Of a DNA stretch of 33,005 nt, positions 1 through 8,817 are shown one piece after another. The position numbers and the translations under genes were made by a program. The DNA is from Nevskia soli (GTDB taxonomy: Bacteria; Pseudomonadota; Gammaproteobacteria; Nevskiales; Nevskiaceae), in assembly GCA_026224805.1 (NCBI GenBank), contig JAMFRN010000158.1, forward strand, positions 1 through 33,005, given 5' to 3'. The notes below the pieces were generated by a model, which was not told the origin of the DNA, made no database searches, and saw only the letters and a program-made list of their open reading frames with translations. The stretch's first letter is position 1. Each line of letters begins with the position of its first letter.

Positions 1-806
1 ATGCCGCCCGCAAGATCACCTGGGGCCGCCTCAGCAACGCCGGCCAGGTGTGCATCGCGCCTGACTACGCCCTGGTGCACGAGTCGGTGCAGGGCCAGTT
101 CGTGGAGGCCCTGCAGCGCTCGATGACGGCGATGTTCAACGCCGACGGCAAGGGCTTCGACCAGTCTCCCGAATACCCACGCATCATCAACCAGCGCCAT
201 TTCGAGCGTATCCGCGACCTGATCGAGGATGCGCGCAGCAAGGGCGCCAACATCGTGTTCGGCGGCCAGGTCAAGGCCGAGGAGCGTTTCATCGCCCCGA
301 CCATCATCACCAATGTCAGCGACGACATGAAGATCGCACATGACGAGGTGTTCGGGCCGGTGCTCGCGGTGGTGCCGTTCCGCCAGCGCCAGGACGTGCT
401 GCGCGCCATCCGCGCCAAGCCCAAGCCCCTGGCCCTGTACATCTACGCCAAGGACCGCGCGGAGATCGACTTCTACCTGCGCCACACCAGCTCGGGCAGT
501 ACCGTGGTGAATCACAACATGATCCAGTCCGGCACCAATCCCTGCCTGCCGTTCGGCGGCGTCAACGCCAGCGGCATCGGCCGGCTGGGCGGCTGGTACA
601 CCTTCAACGAGACTTCCAACGCCCGTTCCGTGGTTGAGGAGGGACCGCCGCTGGACAAGAATCCCAACGCCTTTTTCCCGCCCTATACCGACAAGTACAA
701 GAAGATGGCGGGCTCCATGCTGGGGCGCCCGATCATCGTTGCTGACGGCCTGATCAGGGCCATCAATGGAGTGATCAAGGTGACCAGTGCTTTTTCCCGA
801 AAATAG
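1..806 (+). CDS. Aldehyde dehydrogenase family protein, 3' part (truncated by window edge)
   Basis: The reading frame is open from base 3 and ends at TAG 804-806, so the gene begins upstream of the window. It encodes the C-terminal ~267 residues of an NAD(P)-dependent aldehyde dehydrogenase. The catalytic cysteine lies in the motif GQVCIAPDY (Cys codon 51-53), which is typical of the ALDH3/coniferyl-aldehyde-dehydrogenase-like branch. Further family motifs are DEVFGPVLAVVPF, the NHNMIQSG segment and PFGGVNASGIGRLGGWY. The C-terminal tail ending in SAFSRK is longer than the core fold and moderately hydrophobic, as in ALDH3 members that touch membranes. By family knowledge it oxidises an aldehyde to the acid. 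The substrate cannot be read from this fragment; a fatty or aromatic aldehyde is the likeliest inference. Confidence 0.88.
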   Translation, partial: AARKITWGRLSNAGQVCIAPDYALVHESVQGQFVEALQRSMTAMFNADGKGFDQSPEYPRIINQRHFERIRDLIEDARSKGANIVFGGQVKAEERFIAPTIITNVSDDMKIAHDEVFGPVLAVVPFRQRQDVLRAIRAKPKPLALYIYAKDRAEIDFYLRHTSSGSTVVNHNMIQSGTNPCLPFGGVNASGIGRLGGWYTFNETSNARSVVEEGPPLDKNPNAFFPPYTDKYKKMAGSMLGRPIIVADGLIRAINGVIKVTSAFSRK

Positions 807-952
807 GCTAAGCTCTGTAGCAGTTTGTGGGGGGTGCGGGGTAGGTGCGTGTGGTTTTCTGTGCTGCCGGCTTCGGGGGAAGCTGGCGCCAGAGTAGTTG
901 GGAGCAAGCCGCCATGGATGGCTTTTGATACGAACGACCCCTGGAATAAAAC

Positions 953-982
953 AAGGCCCCGGTACGCGAGTACCGGGGCCTT
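953..982 (-). terminator. Intrinsic terminator of the L,D-transpeptidase gene
   Basis: A perfect 12-bp inverted repeat, AAGGCCCCGGTA (953-964) and TACCGGGGCCTT (971-982), surrounds a 6-nt loop. Read on the minus strand it is followed by a T-rich tail (the complement of AATAAAAC at 945-952), as expected for termination of the minus-strand gene ending at 1013. It may also stop plus-strand transcripts from the aldehyde dehydrogenase gene, although the plus-strand tail is poor in T. Confidence 0.8.
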
Positions 983-1012
983 CTGCTTGGCGTCGCCTGC
1001 GCCGCTGCGGGG

Positions 1013-2755
1013 TCAGCGCGGCGGCTGGTTCAGGGCTTTCAGCAGCGCGCCGTCGAGCCCGTAGATGTCGGGCTTGAAAGCCGGCCGGTTGCCCTCGTGG
1101 AGGTCCACCGTCCAGTAGGCCAGCAGTACCGGTACCGGATTGGCCAGCTTGAAGGTGCGGGTGGCGCCGGCGGCCACCGTCTGGTCGATGGCGGCGCGAT
1201 TCCAGCGCACCGGATCGTCGAACAGGCGCTCCGCCAGCGCATACGGTTCCTGCACGCGGATGCAGCCGGAGCTGAAGGCGCGGGATTCGCGGTCGAACAG
1301 TTCCGGATGCGGCGTGTCGTGCAGATACACCGCGTAGGGATTGGGGAAACTGATCTTGATCCGCCCCAATGCCCCGCCGGGCCCGGCTTCCTGCCGCAGG
1401 CGCAGGCTGGGCGGCGGCTTGTTCCAGTCGATGCTCTGAGGAGACAGTTCGCGCCACTGCGCGTCGAACACGTGCAGGCGGTTGGCGGCCAGGTAGCCGC
1501 GATTGGCGCGCACCTTGGGCAGGATGTCCTTGCTGTAGATGGTCGGCGGCACCACCCAGGCCGGGTTGAAGGTGATCTCGTCGATCGCCGACTTGAACAC
1601 CGGCGTCATGCGGTAGGGCTTGCCGACCTGTACGCGGGTACTCCATACCGGCATCTCCCCGTCCGTGTCAGGCGCCTGGGATTGCGCACTTGTCGCGTCC
1701 GCCGTGCTTTGTCCTGAGCCCGGGCCAGAGGCGCCGCCGTCAAAGTAATGCAACACATAGCCGGCGATATCGACGACCACCAGCCGGTTGCGCACTTCGT
1801 GCAACAGCCAGCGCGCCCGTTCCTCGTTGACCCGCAACTGGTCGATGCGTACCTGCACCGGCACGTTCAGCGCGGCGCGGGTGGCGGGGCCGATGGCGCC
1901 ATCGGCCGTCAGGTACTGCTCGGTCTGGTAGCGGCTCACCGCGGCGGTCAGCTGCGGATCGTACAGCGGGCTATCCAGGGCATCTGCGCCGAGGTCCGAG
2001 GGCAGATAGCCGCCATCGACCAGGCGCTGCCGCAATAACGGCACGCGCGAATCGCTGAGACCCGGCTTCAGCGTCGGCCCGTCCGGAATCTGCCCCCAGC
2101 CGCCGCGCGCCGCCACGTCGCGCAGGCCGCCCATGGCCTCGCGCAGGCCGCGGTACAGGGGATGCTGCGGCCGGGCGCGGGTAAAAGCCGCGGCCACATC
2201 GTTATCGTTGATGGCCGCCAGCGCCACCTGCAATCCCTGCTTTGGATCCAGCTGGCGCGCATCGAAGTTGCGGTCCGGGTCGAAGCTGCGCGGATCGACC
2301 TTGCCGCGATACAGATGGGTCAGCGCCAGCAGATAGGACTGCGTCGCCTGCACGTCGAAGTCGGCGCGCTGCGCGGCAGGGCCGGCGAGGGCGCCGCGAC
2401 CGCTTTCGATCTTGCTGGCTTGATAATCCTCCGGATCGAGGCCGTCGAGGCTGAGTTCGTGCAAGGCCTCAAGCAGGGCATCGACCTGCGCATCCTGCGA
2501 CCAGGCTGGCGTGAAGCCGCGCTGCTGGTAGAACTGGCCCACTGCCTGGTTCAGGCTCAGCTTGACCTCCGGCAGGAGCATGACGCCGCCGGCGCCAAGG
2601 GCTTCGACCCGCGTCTGGATCAGGGCGGTTGCGTCGTCCGCTGGCGGAGCCTGTGCCGCAGCCCCGAAGGCGGGCAGGGCCAGCAGCAACGCTAGGGCCA
2701 CGCGCGGCAGCCAGGCGCGGCCATCCACGGTCCGGCGATCCGGATCAGGTTCCAT
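1013..2755 (-). CDS. YcbB/LdtD-type L,D-transpeptidase (580 aa)
   Basis: This is a periplasmic enzyme of the YkuD fold that makes 3-3 cross-links, or related bonds, in peptidoglycan. I chose the ATG at 2755 because GGGGA lies 7 bases before it and the protein then starts with an Arg-containing n-region followed by a signal peptide (ALALLLALPAFGAAAQ). A longer in-frame ATG at 2785 has no ribosome-binding site. After the signal come an N-terminal scaffold region, a peptidoglycan-binding-like repeat (around YLPSDLG to GAIGPATRAALN, about residues 240-300) and the YkuD catalytic domain. The active site is HDTPHPELF followed by SSGCIRV, with the catalytic Cys at about residue 498 (codon 1262-1264). 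Length and domain order match the YcbB family (E. coli YcbB, 615 aa). A second L,D-transpeptidase-like gene starts divergently 113 bp away. Confidence 0.9.
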   Translation of the reverse strand: MEPDPDRRTVDGRAWLPRVALALLLALPAFGAAAQAPPADDATALIQTRVEALGAGGVMLLPEVKLSLNQAVGQFYQQRGFTPAWSQDAQVDALLEALHELSLDGLDPEDYQASKIESGRGALAGPAAQRADFDVQATQSYLLALTHLYRGKVDPRSFDPDRNFDARQLDPKQGLQVALAAINDNDVAAAFTRARPQHPLYRGLREAMGGLRDVAARGGWGQIPDGPTLKPGLSDSRVPLLRQRLVDGGYLPSDLGADALDSPLYDPQLTAAVSRYQTEQYLTADGAIGPATRAALNVPVQVRIDQLRVNEERARWLLHEVRNRLVVVDIAGYVLHYFDGGASGPGSGQSTADATSAQSQAPDTDGEMPVWSTRVQVGKPYRMTPVFKSAIDEITFNPAWVVPPTIYSKDILPKVRANRGYLAANRLHVFDAQWRELSPQSIDWNKPPPSLRLRQEAGPGGALGRIKISFPNPYAVYLHDTPHPELFDRESRAFSSGCIRVQEPYALAERLFDDPVRWNRAAIDQTVAAGATRTFKLANPVPVLLAYWTVDLHEGNRPAFKPDIYGLDGALLKALNQPPR

Positions 2756-2868
2756 GCTGTTTTCCCCGAGTAATGTGGCCGGCATGACCGTCCGGCGAGG
2801 CGCAATGCCATTCCATCAGATGCTCGGTTAGCATAGCCGCTGCTTCGACAAACCGTGTATGGCTCCCG

Positions 2869-3555
2869 ATGCGCCCGATTCTCTGGGCAGCGCTCGCCGT
2901 GCTGCTGAATCTGCTGTCACCCTTCGCGGCCATTGCCGCGGATGGCGGCCTGCGCGAAGCGCTACGGCGTGCCGCGCCGTCGGCTGACCCGGCGGTGATC
3001 GGGCTGGCACTGGAGGCCACGCAGTGCGCGGTGCAGCACGGCCTGCCGTCCTCGCAGCGGCTGGCGGTGATCGACTATTCGCGCCCTTCGACCGAGCCGC
3101 GGCTGTGGGTGTTCGATCTGCCCTCGCACCAGCTGCTCTACCAGGAACTGGTGGCGCATGGCCGCAACAGCGGCGAGAACCAGGCGCGCAGTTTCTCCAA
3201 CGCCGACGGCAGTCTCGAATCCAGCATCGGCCTGTTCCGCACCCTGGACCCCTATAACGGCCACAACGGCTATTCGCTGCGCATGGAAGGGCTCGAACCC
3301 GGCATCAACGACCATGCCCTGCAGCGCGCCCTGGTGATCCATGGCGCTTCCTACGTCAGCTATTCGGCCGCCCGCAGCCAGGGGCGCATCGGCCGCAGCT
3401 GGGGTTGCCCGGCAGTGCCGCTGGCGGTCGCGCCCAGGCTGATCGACACGCTCAAGGGCGGCCAGTACGTGTTTGCCTACTATCCCGACCGGCACTGGCT
3501 GTCCTCTTCCCCCTACCTGCATTGCTCGGGCGAAGAGCTGGCCGGCGCACCCTGA
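2869..3555 (+). CDS. Murein L,D-transpeptidase catalytic-domain protein (YkuD_2 type, 228 aa)
   Basis: This is a secreted protein of the YkuD_2 family of putative murein L,D-transpeptidases. Residues 1-24 form a Sec signal peptide (LWAALAVLLNLLSPFAAIAA). The catalytic region holds ALVIHGASY (His158) and QGRIGRSWGCPAV (Ser177, Cys180), the expected His/Cys pair. An upstream stretch, VAHGRNSGENQARSFSN, is typical of this subfamily. An ATG at 2859 is out of frame, so 2869 is the only sensible start; no strong ribosome-binding site is visible. It is divergent from the YcbB-type gene and shares its 113-bp upstream region, which suggests joint control of peptidoglycan cross-linking. Actual transpeptidase activity is less well established for this subfamily than for YcbB. 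Confidence 0.87.
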   Translation: MRPILWAALAVLLNLLSPFAAIAADGGLREALRRAAPSADPAVIGLALEATQCAVQHGLPSSQRLAVIDYSRPSTEPRLWVFDLPSHQLLYQELVAHGRNSGENQARSFSNADGSLESSIGLFRTLDPYNGHNGYSLRMEGLEPGINDHALQRALVIHGASYVSYSAARSQGRIGRSWGCPAVPLAVAPRLIDTLKGGQYVFAYYPDRHWLSSSPYLHCSGEELAGAP

Positions 3556-3797
3556 GATCGCCGCCGCCGGCCCAAAGGCTGCAGGGGAGAGGGTGCAGAA
3601 TTTCAGTGGCCCGGACGGGTCTATGAACGGCAGGAGCAGGTCATCACACAGCCCTTTGCCCGTCCACTTGGCTGATCCAATGGCCGGTGAACCGTAGGGC
3701 CGACGATAAACTGCGCCTATCGTGTCGTTAAAATGTAACTATAAAGCGGCAAATGATCGCAACGTCACGTTTTCTGGCATCTGTAACCAAAAAGGTA

Positions 3798-3826
3798 TTG
3801 AATTGCCGAAGGGGCTTCCTTATAAT
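3798..3826 (+). promoter_or_regulatory. Near-consensus sigma-70 promoter of the 57-aa membrane protein
   Basis: TTGAAT (3798-3803) and a perfect TATAAT (3821-3826) are separated by exactly 17 bp, in a locally AT-rich stretch (about 3720-3850). The start codon is at 3854, so the leader would be only about 20 nt. This is the best-looking housekeeping promoter in the window. Confidence 0.75.
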
Positions 3827-3841
3827 GTTGCAATGCAACAT
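3825..3841. promoter_or_regulatory. Palindrome overlapping the -10 and start site: likely operator
   Basis: ATGTTGC-AAT-GCAACAT forms 7-bp perfect arms around a 3-bp spacer. It begins inside the TATAAT box and covers the expected transcription start, so a bound protein would block the promoter. The TTGC...GCAA core resembles sites reported for PhaR-type polyhydroxyalkanoate regulators, but I hold that resemblance weakly. No matching regulator is encoded next to it. Confidence 0.55.
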
Positions 3842-3853
3842 AAGGAGGCTGCC

Positions 3854-4027
3854 ATGCACCCCTTGCCTATCGTTAGTCTCATCATTGGTTTGTTTGTGCT
3901 GTGCTCGTTCACGCTCACCGCCTTGGCTCTCAAGGACTGGCTGGCGGAGCGCCGCTTGAACCCGAAGCACGATTCGCTGCAACTCAGCCTGGAATCCCTG
4001 ATCGGGGAGCTCACCATCTACGCCTGA
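3854..4027 (+). CDS. Small single-pass membrane protein, unknown function (57 aa)
   Basis: The ATG at 3854 is preceded by AAGGAGG with 5-base spacing, an excellent ribosome-binding site. Upstream in-frame start codons are unlikely because they fall in the promoter. The product begins with a hydrophobic segment (PIVSLIIGLFVLCSFTLTALAL, residues about 4-25) and continues with a short charged cytoplasmic or periplasmic tail (KDWLAERRLNPKHDS...). I recognise no family. A near-consensus promoter, an overlapping palindrome and a strong ribosome-binding site indicate that it is truly expressed and regulated. Small proteins of this shape often tune a larger membrane complex, but nothing nearby identifies a partner. 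Confidence 0.7.
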   Translation: MHPLPIVSLIIGLFVLCSFTLTALALKDWLAERRLNPKHDSLQLSLESLIGELTIYA

Positions 4028-4082
4028 GCGGGCGTGGCGGGGGCAGTTACCGGGCCGGATCGTTTTCGGTTCGGCTGAAGAG

Positions 4083-4115
4083 GCCGCGACGCCGCTCCTC
4101 GGGCGGCGTCGCGGC
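4083..4115. terminator. GC-rich hairpin between convergent genes
   Basis: Perfect 13-bp arms, GCCGCGACGCCGC (4083-4095) and GCGGCGTCGCGGC (4103-4115), enclose a 7-nt loop. It lies 56 bp after the 57-aa gene and 57 bp after the convergent disordered-protein gene. There is no T-tract on either strand, so it may be a weak bidirectional terminator or an RNA-stabilising end. Confidence 0.5.
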
Positions 4116-4171
4116 GATTCGCTTGCGGACCGGGATTCAGCTACCGGACCCCGGGCGATATCCGGATCAGC

Positions 4172-4483
4172 TTAGGGTTTGTCCCGCGGCCGTTCCGGCT
4201 TGCGCTCCTGCTCCGTCGAACGGTCGGGGTGATCCTGGTGCTGCTGTTCGTGCGAAGGATCATGCGATCCTTGCTGGCGCCCGGCGTGGCCCGTGTCATC
4301 CTGCCGCTGCTGCCCGGAACGCTGCTGCGATCCCGGTTGCCCCGGCTGATGGCTTTGCGGCTGTGAGCCGTGCTGCTGGCGGCTCTGCTCGCCCTGATGC
4401 TGCTGGCCGGCGCGCGGGGCTTCCCGCTCCACATCCGGCTGGCCCGGGCGTTTTTCCGGATGATCCTTGTGCTGCTTGGACAT
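4172..4483 (-). CDS. Disordered Gln/His/Arg-rich hydrophilic protein, unknown function (103 aa)
   Basis: The start at 4483 (MSKQHKDHPEKRPGQ) is chosen because AAGGAGAGG stands about 6 bases upstream; an in-frame ATG 93 bases earlier has none. The sequence has no hydrophobic core. It is built of Gln, His, Arg, Asp, Glu, Pro and Gly, with short degenerate repeats such as QQHQGEQSRQQHGSQ. It is almost certainly intrinsically disordered and soluble. Similar hydrophilic small proteins in other bacteria are linked to desiccation or stress, but I cannot assign one. Competing frames exist in this region; the ribosome-binding site and the 13-bp palindrome just upstream are the reasons for preferring this one. 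Confidence 0.55.
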   Translation of the reverse strand: MSKQHKDHPEKRPGQPDVEREAPRAGQQHQGEQSRQQHGSQPQSHQPGQPGSQQRSGQQRQDDTGHAGRQQGSHDPSHEQQHQDHPDRSTEQERKPERPRDKP

Positions 4484-4507
4484 GTCTGCCTCTCCTTCCA
4501 TGAATGG

Positions 4508-4520
4508 CCACGAGTCGTGG
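4508..4520. promoter_or_regulatory. 13-bp palindrome upstream of the disordered-protein gene
   Basis: CCACGA-G-TCGTGG is a perfect dyad centred about 31 bp before the start codon at 4483, between the ribosome-binding site and an AT-rich TATATC (minus strand, 4549-4544). It could be an operator. No promoter with good spacing could be fixed. Confidence 0.35.
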
Positions 4521-4651
4521 GCAGGGGCATCTTGTCCCTGCCTGATATAGGAACCGCCTGAAGCAGGGGAGTTCAATCGGATTTCGGGCCAATTTCGGAC
4601 GGATTCCGCCGGATCGGCTGCCCGGCTGCCACCGCCCGCCCGGAAATCGGC

Positions 4652-6532
<1,881 letters not shown>

Positions 6533-6703
6533 ATTGGACGCGGCGGGGGGATCAGGCGCGCTATTGTAGTCGCTGCGGACCGTCCACATGATCGGGAGGC
6601 GGCCATCCGGGCGGCATTGAACGATGCGGCAGGCGCCGGGTTAGGCTAGTTCGCCAAGTATTCCGAAGCACCCCAGAACCACTATTTTTTCGAAGGACTC
6701 TAA

Positions 6704-7345
6704 ATGAACACGAGTTTCTCCTCCGTCGGCCATTCCCCGAAATCGGCCGATCCCGAGGAAACACCGGGCGCGGAAGCGGCCACGCCGCCTCCCGCCGCGG
6801 TCAACGAGCTGGAACTGCGCCTCCTCAACCAGCGCAAGGTCCTGATCTTCGGCGAGATCAACGACAAGCTGGCGCGGGATGTGATCGCCCGCCTGCTGTT
6901 CCTGGCCAGCGAATCGGACAAGCCCATCGACGTCTACGTCAATTCGCCGGGCGGCCACGTCGAGAGCGGCGACAGCATTCACGACATGATCCGCTTCGTC
7001 GATGCCCTGGCTCCGGTGCGCATCATCGGCACCGGCTGGGTCGCCAGCGCCGGCGCCACCATCTTCCTCGCCGGTGCCAAAGAGCGGCGCCTGTGCCTGC
7101 CCAATACCCGCTTCCTGCTGCACCAGCCGCTGGGCGGCGTGCGTGGACGCGCCGGCGATATCGCGATCGAGGCGCGCGAGATCGTCAAAATCCGCGAGCG
7201 CATCAACCACCTCATCGCGCGCGAGACCGGGCAGAGCTACGAGAAAGTGACGCAGGACACCGATTCCAACCATTGGATGACTGCCGAGGAAGCCATTGCT
7301 TACGGCATGGTCAGCCGCATCGTCCATAACGCCAAAGACCTGTAA
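6704..7345 (+). CDS. ClpP-like protease subunit paralogue with altered triad (213 aa)
   Basis: This belongs to the ClpP serine peptidase family, which forms barrel-shaped tetradecamers with Clp/AAA+ unfoldases. GAAGGAC precedes the ATG. Residues 1-33 are a hydrophilic extension, and the ClpP fold follows (YVNSPGGHVESGDS; IIGTGWVASAGATIFLAGAK; FLLHQPLGGVRGRAGDI). Ungapped alignment with E. coli ClpP from the Ser on gives Ser115 and His140 in place, with identical spacing to residue 189, where the catalytic Asp is replaced by Asn (TDSNHW; codon 7268-7270). Asn at this position is known for Listeria ClpP1. The gene is not beside tig, clpX or lon, so it is a second ClpP rather than the housekeeping copy. 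A pirin gene follows after 22 bp. Confidence 0.9.
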   Translation: MNTSFSSVGHSPKSADPEETPGAEAATPPPAAVNELELRLLNQRKVLIFGEINDKLARDVIARLLFLASESDKPIDVYVNSPGGHVESGDSIHDMIRFVDALAPVRIIGTGWVASAGATIFLAGAKERRLCLPNTRFLLHQPLGGVRGRAGDIAIEAREIVKIRERINHLIARETGQSYEKVTQDTDSNHWMTAEEAIAYGMVSRIVHNAKDL

Positions 7346-7367
7346 AGCCGCAGGGGAGCCTGTTGCG

Positions 7368-8225
7368 ATGACCCGGACTGAAGAAAGCTCTCGCGCCGTG
7401 GTGCACCTGCTGCCGGCGAAGGCGGCTGCGCTGACCGGCTCGGCCGAGGTGCTGCGCGCCCTGCCGCGGCGCGAGCAGCGGCGCGTCGGCTCGTTCGTGT
7501 TCTTCGACCACTTTGGGCCCACGTCGGCGGAGCATGGGGCGATGGACGTGCCGCCGCATCCGCATGTCGGCCTGCAGACGGTCACTTATTTGTTCTCGGG
7601 CGCCATCGAGCACCGCGATTCGCTGGGCTCGGTGCAGGTGATCAGTCCGGGTGACGTCAACTGGATGACGGCCGGGCACGCCATCACCCATGCGGAAACC
7701 GTGGTGCCGGGCTCCGGCACCCTGCACGGTATCCAGACCTGGGTTGGCCTGCCGCGGGAGCGGCGCAAGATGGAGCCGAGTTTCGAGCATTTTTCCGCGG
7801 CGGTACTGCCGCGGATCGAATTTCCCGGTGCAAGCGCCGTGGTGATCGCCGGTACCCTGGGCGAACACCGCTCGCCGGTGCCGAGCTTCCTGCCGCTGAC
7901 TTATCTCGACCTGAGCCTGCAGCCCGGCGCGGCACTTGCGTTACCGGTACAGCCGGATCATGAACTAGCCTTGTATGTCGCTGTCGGAGAGGTGACACTG
8001 GGCGCAACGGCTGTCCCGGCCGGCGTGCTGGCCACGCTTGGCGGGGGCAATACCCTCCACCTGGGCTCGAAGCAAGCGGCGCGTGCGCTGCTGTTCGGCG
8101 GTGTGCCGTTGCCGGAACCAACGGCGATCTGGTGGAATTTCATCGTGGATACTGTCGAGGAGGGGCGCGCGTGCGAGGCGGATTGGAAAGCGGGCAAGTT
8201 TCCGCGGGTGCCGGGCTTCGAATGA
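7368..8225 (+). CDS. Pirin family protein (285 aa)
   Basis: This is a bicupin of the pirin family; members bind a single metal ion and act as redox-sensitive regulators or quercetin-2,3-dioxygenase-like enzymes. The start ATG 7368 follows CAGGGGAG. The N-terminal cupin carries the metal ligands His64 and His66 (PHPHVGLQTVTYLF) and His108 and Glu110 (GHAITHAE), matching the three His and one Glu of characterised pirins. The C-terminal pirin domain closes the protein (LLFGGVPLPEPTAIWWN). It lies 22 bp after the ClpP-like gene, and its stop overlaps the next start by ATGA, so the three genes form one transcript. Substrate or partner cannot be read from sequence. Confidence 0.93.
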   Translation: MTRTEESSRAVVHLLPAKAAALTGSAEVLRALPRREQRRVGSFVFFDHFGPTSAEHGAMDVPPHPHVGLQTVTYLFSGAIEHRDSLGSVQVISPGDVNWMTAGHAITHAETVVPGSGTLHGIQTWVGLPRERRKMEPSFEHFSAAVLPRIEFPGASAVVIAGTLGEHRSPVPSFLPLTYLDLSLQPGAALALPVQPDHELALYVAVGEVTLGATAVPAGVLATLGGGNTLHLGSKQAARALLFGGVPLPEPTAIWWNFIVDTVEEGRACEADWKAGKFPRVPGFE

Positions 8226-8779
8226 AGCTGCGTCCGGCAAGGATCGCGGCCGCACGTCTGGCGCTGGGCTTGGCGCTGTCCGTGTGTGGCGTAAATGCCC
8301 TGGCCCAATCGACCCCCGCTCCGGCTGCTGCTGCTCCGGCTGCCGCGCCCGCACCAACAGCTCCGCCGGCTGCAGCGGAGCCGGCCAAGCCGGCCGCTCC
8401 CTCGGCCTTGCAGGTCACTCCCCCGGCTGAGCCATTGGTTGGAGCGGGCGAAGAGCGTCCGGATTCGTCCGGCACCACCGCCGAGGTCAATCTGCCCCGC
8501 GTCAACGTGCAGGGTCAGCGCAACACCTTCTACGACAACGACAAGAAGCTGAAGGAACTGAAGGACTCACTGCCTTGCGCCGGCTGCGATGCCACGCCGC
8601 ACGTCAAGAAGAAATTCATGAAAAAGGTGTTGGATGCCGTGGCTGAGCGTATTACGCCGACCGAGGCCCCGGATCACAGCTCGCGCGATCCCAACGACAA
8701 GGCCGAGGACCTATCGCGGGAAAACGATTGCAATGCCGGCAATGTCGGCGGCTGCGTACCGAGCAATCTGAAGCCCTGA
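8222..8779 (+). CDS. Secreted Ala/Pro-rich protein with a CxxC motif, unknown function (185 aa)
   Basis: The ATG overlaps the pirin stop (ATGA at 8222-8225), indicating translational coupling. Residues 1-28 are a Sec signal peptide (ARLALGLALSVCGVNALA). Next comes an Ala/Pro-rich spacer to about residue 75, then a short conserved-looking domain: NLPRVNVQGQRNTFYDNDKK, a CxxC in LPCAGCDATPH, a basic stretch and a C-terminal CNAGNVGGC pair. Four cysteines in a periplasmic protein suggest disulfides or metal binding. The segment VNVQGQ resembles the start of some outer-membrane plug domains but is too short to call. I do not recognise the family. Confidence 0.72.
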   Translation: MKLRPARIAAARLALGLALSVCGVNALAQSTPAPAAAAPAAAPAPTAPPAAAEPAKPAAPSALQVTPPAEPLVGAGEERPDSSGTTAEVNLPRVNVQGQRNTFYDNDKKLKELKDSLPCAGCDATPHVKKKFMKKVLDAVAERITPTEAPDHSSRDPNDKAEDLSRENDCNAGNVGGCVPSNLKP

Positions 8780-8782
8780 GGC

Positions 8783-8802
8783 CGGCCCGCCGCAGCGGGC
8801 CG
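8783..8802. terminator. Hairpin between convergent genes
   Basis: CGGCCCGC (8783-8790) and GCGGGCCG (8795-8802) form a perfect 8-bp stem with loop CGCA, four bases after the stop at 8779 and sixteen before the convergent stop at 8818. No clear T-tract follows, so efficiency is uncertain. Confidence 0.5.
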
Positions 8803-8817
8803 ACCTTCGGCTGAAGC

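Noticed and set aside
3556-3797. Possible small gene or RNA between the YkuD_2 gene and the 57-aa gene
   Set aside because: No frame with a credible start, no terminator-like hairpin with a T-tract and no RNA motif was found; it looks like ordinary intergenic DNA that becomes AT-rich toward the promoter.
3722-3853. N-terminal extension of the 57-aa protein to 101 residues
   Set aside because: The extension would cover the -35/-10 promoter and the palindrome and has no ribosome-binding site, whereas AAGGAGG precedes the ATG at 3854.
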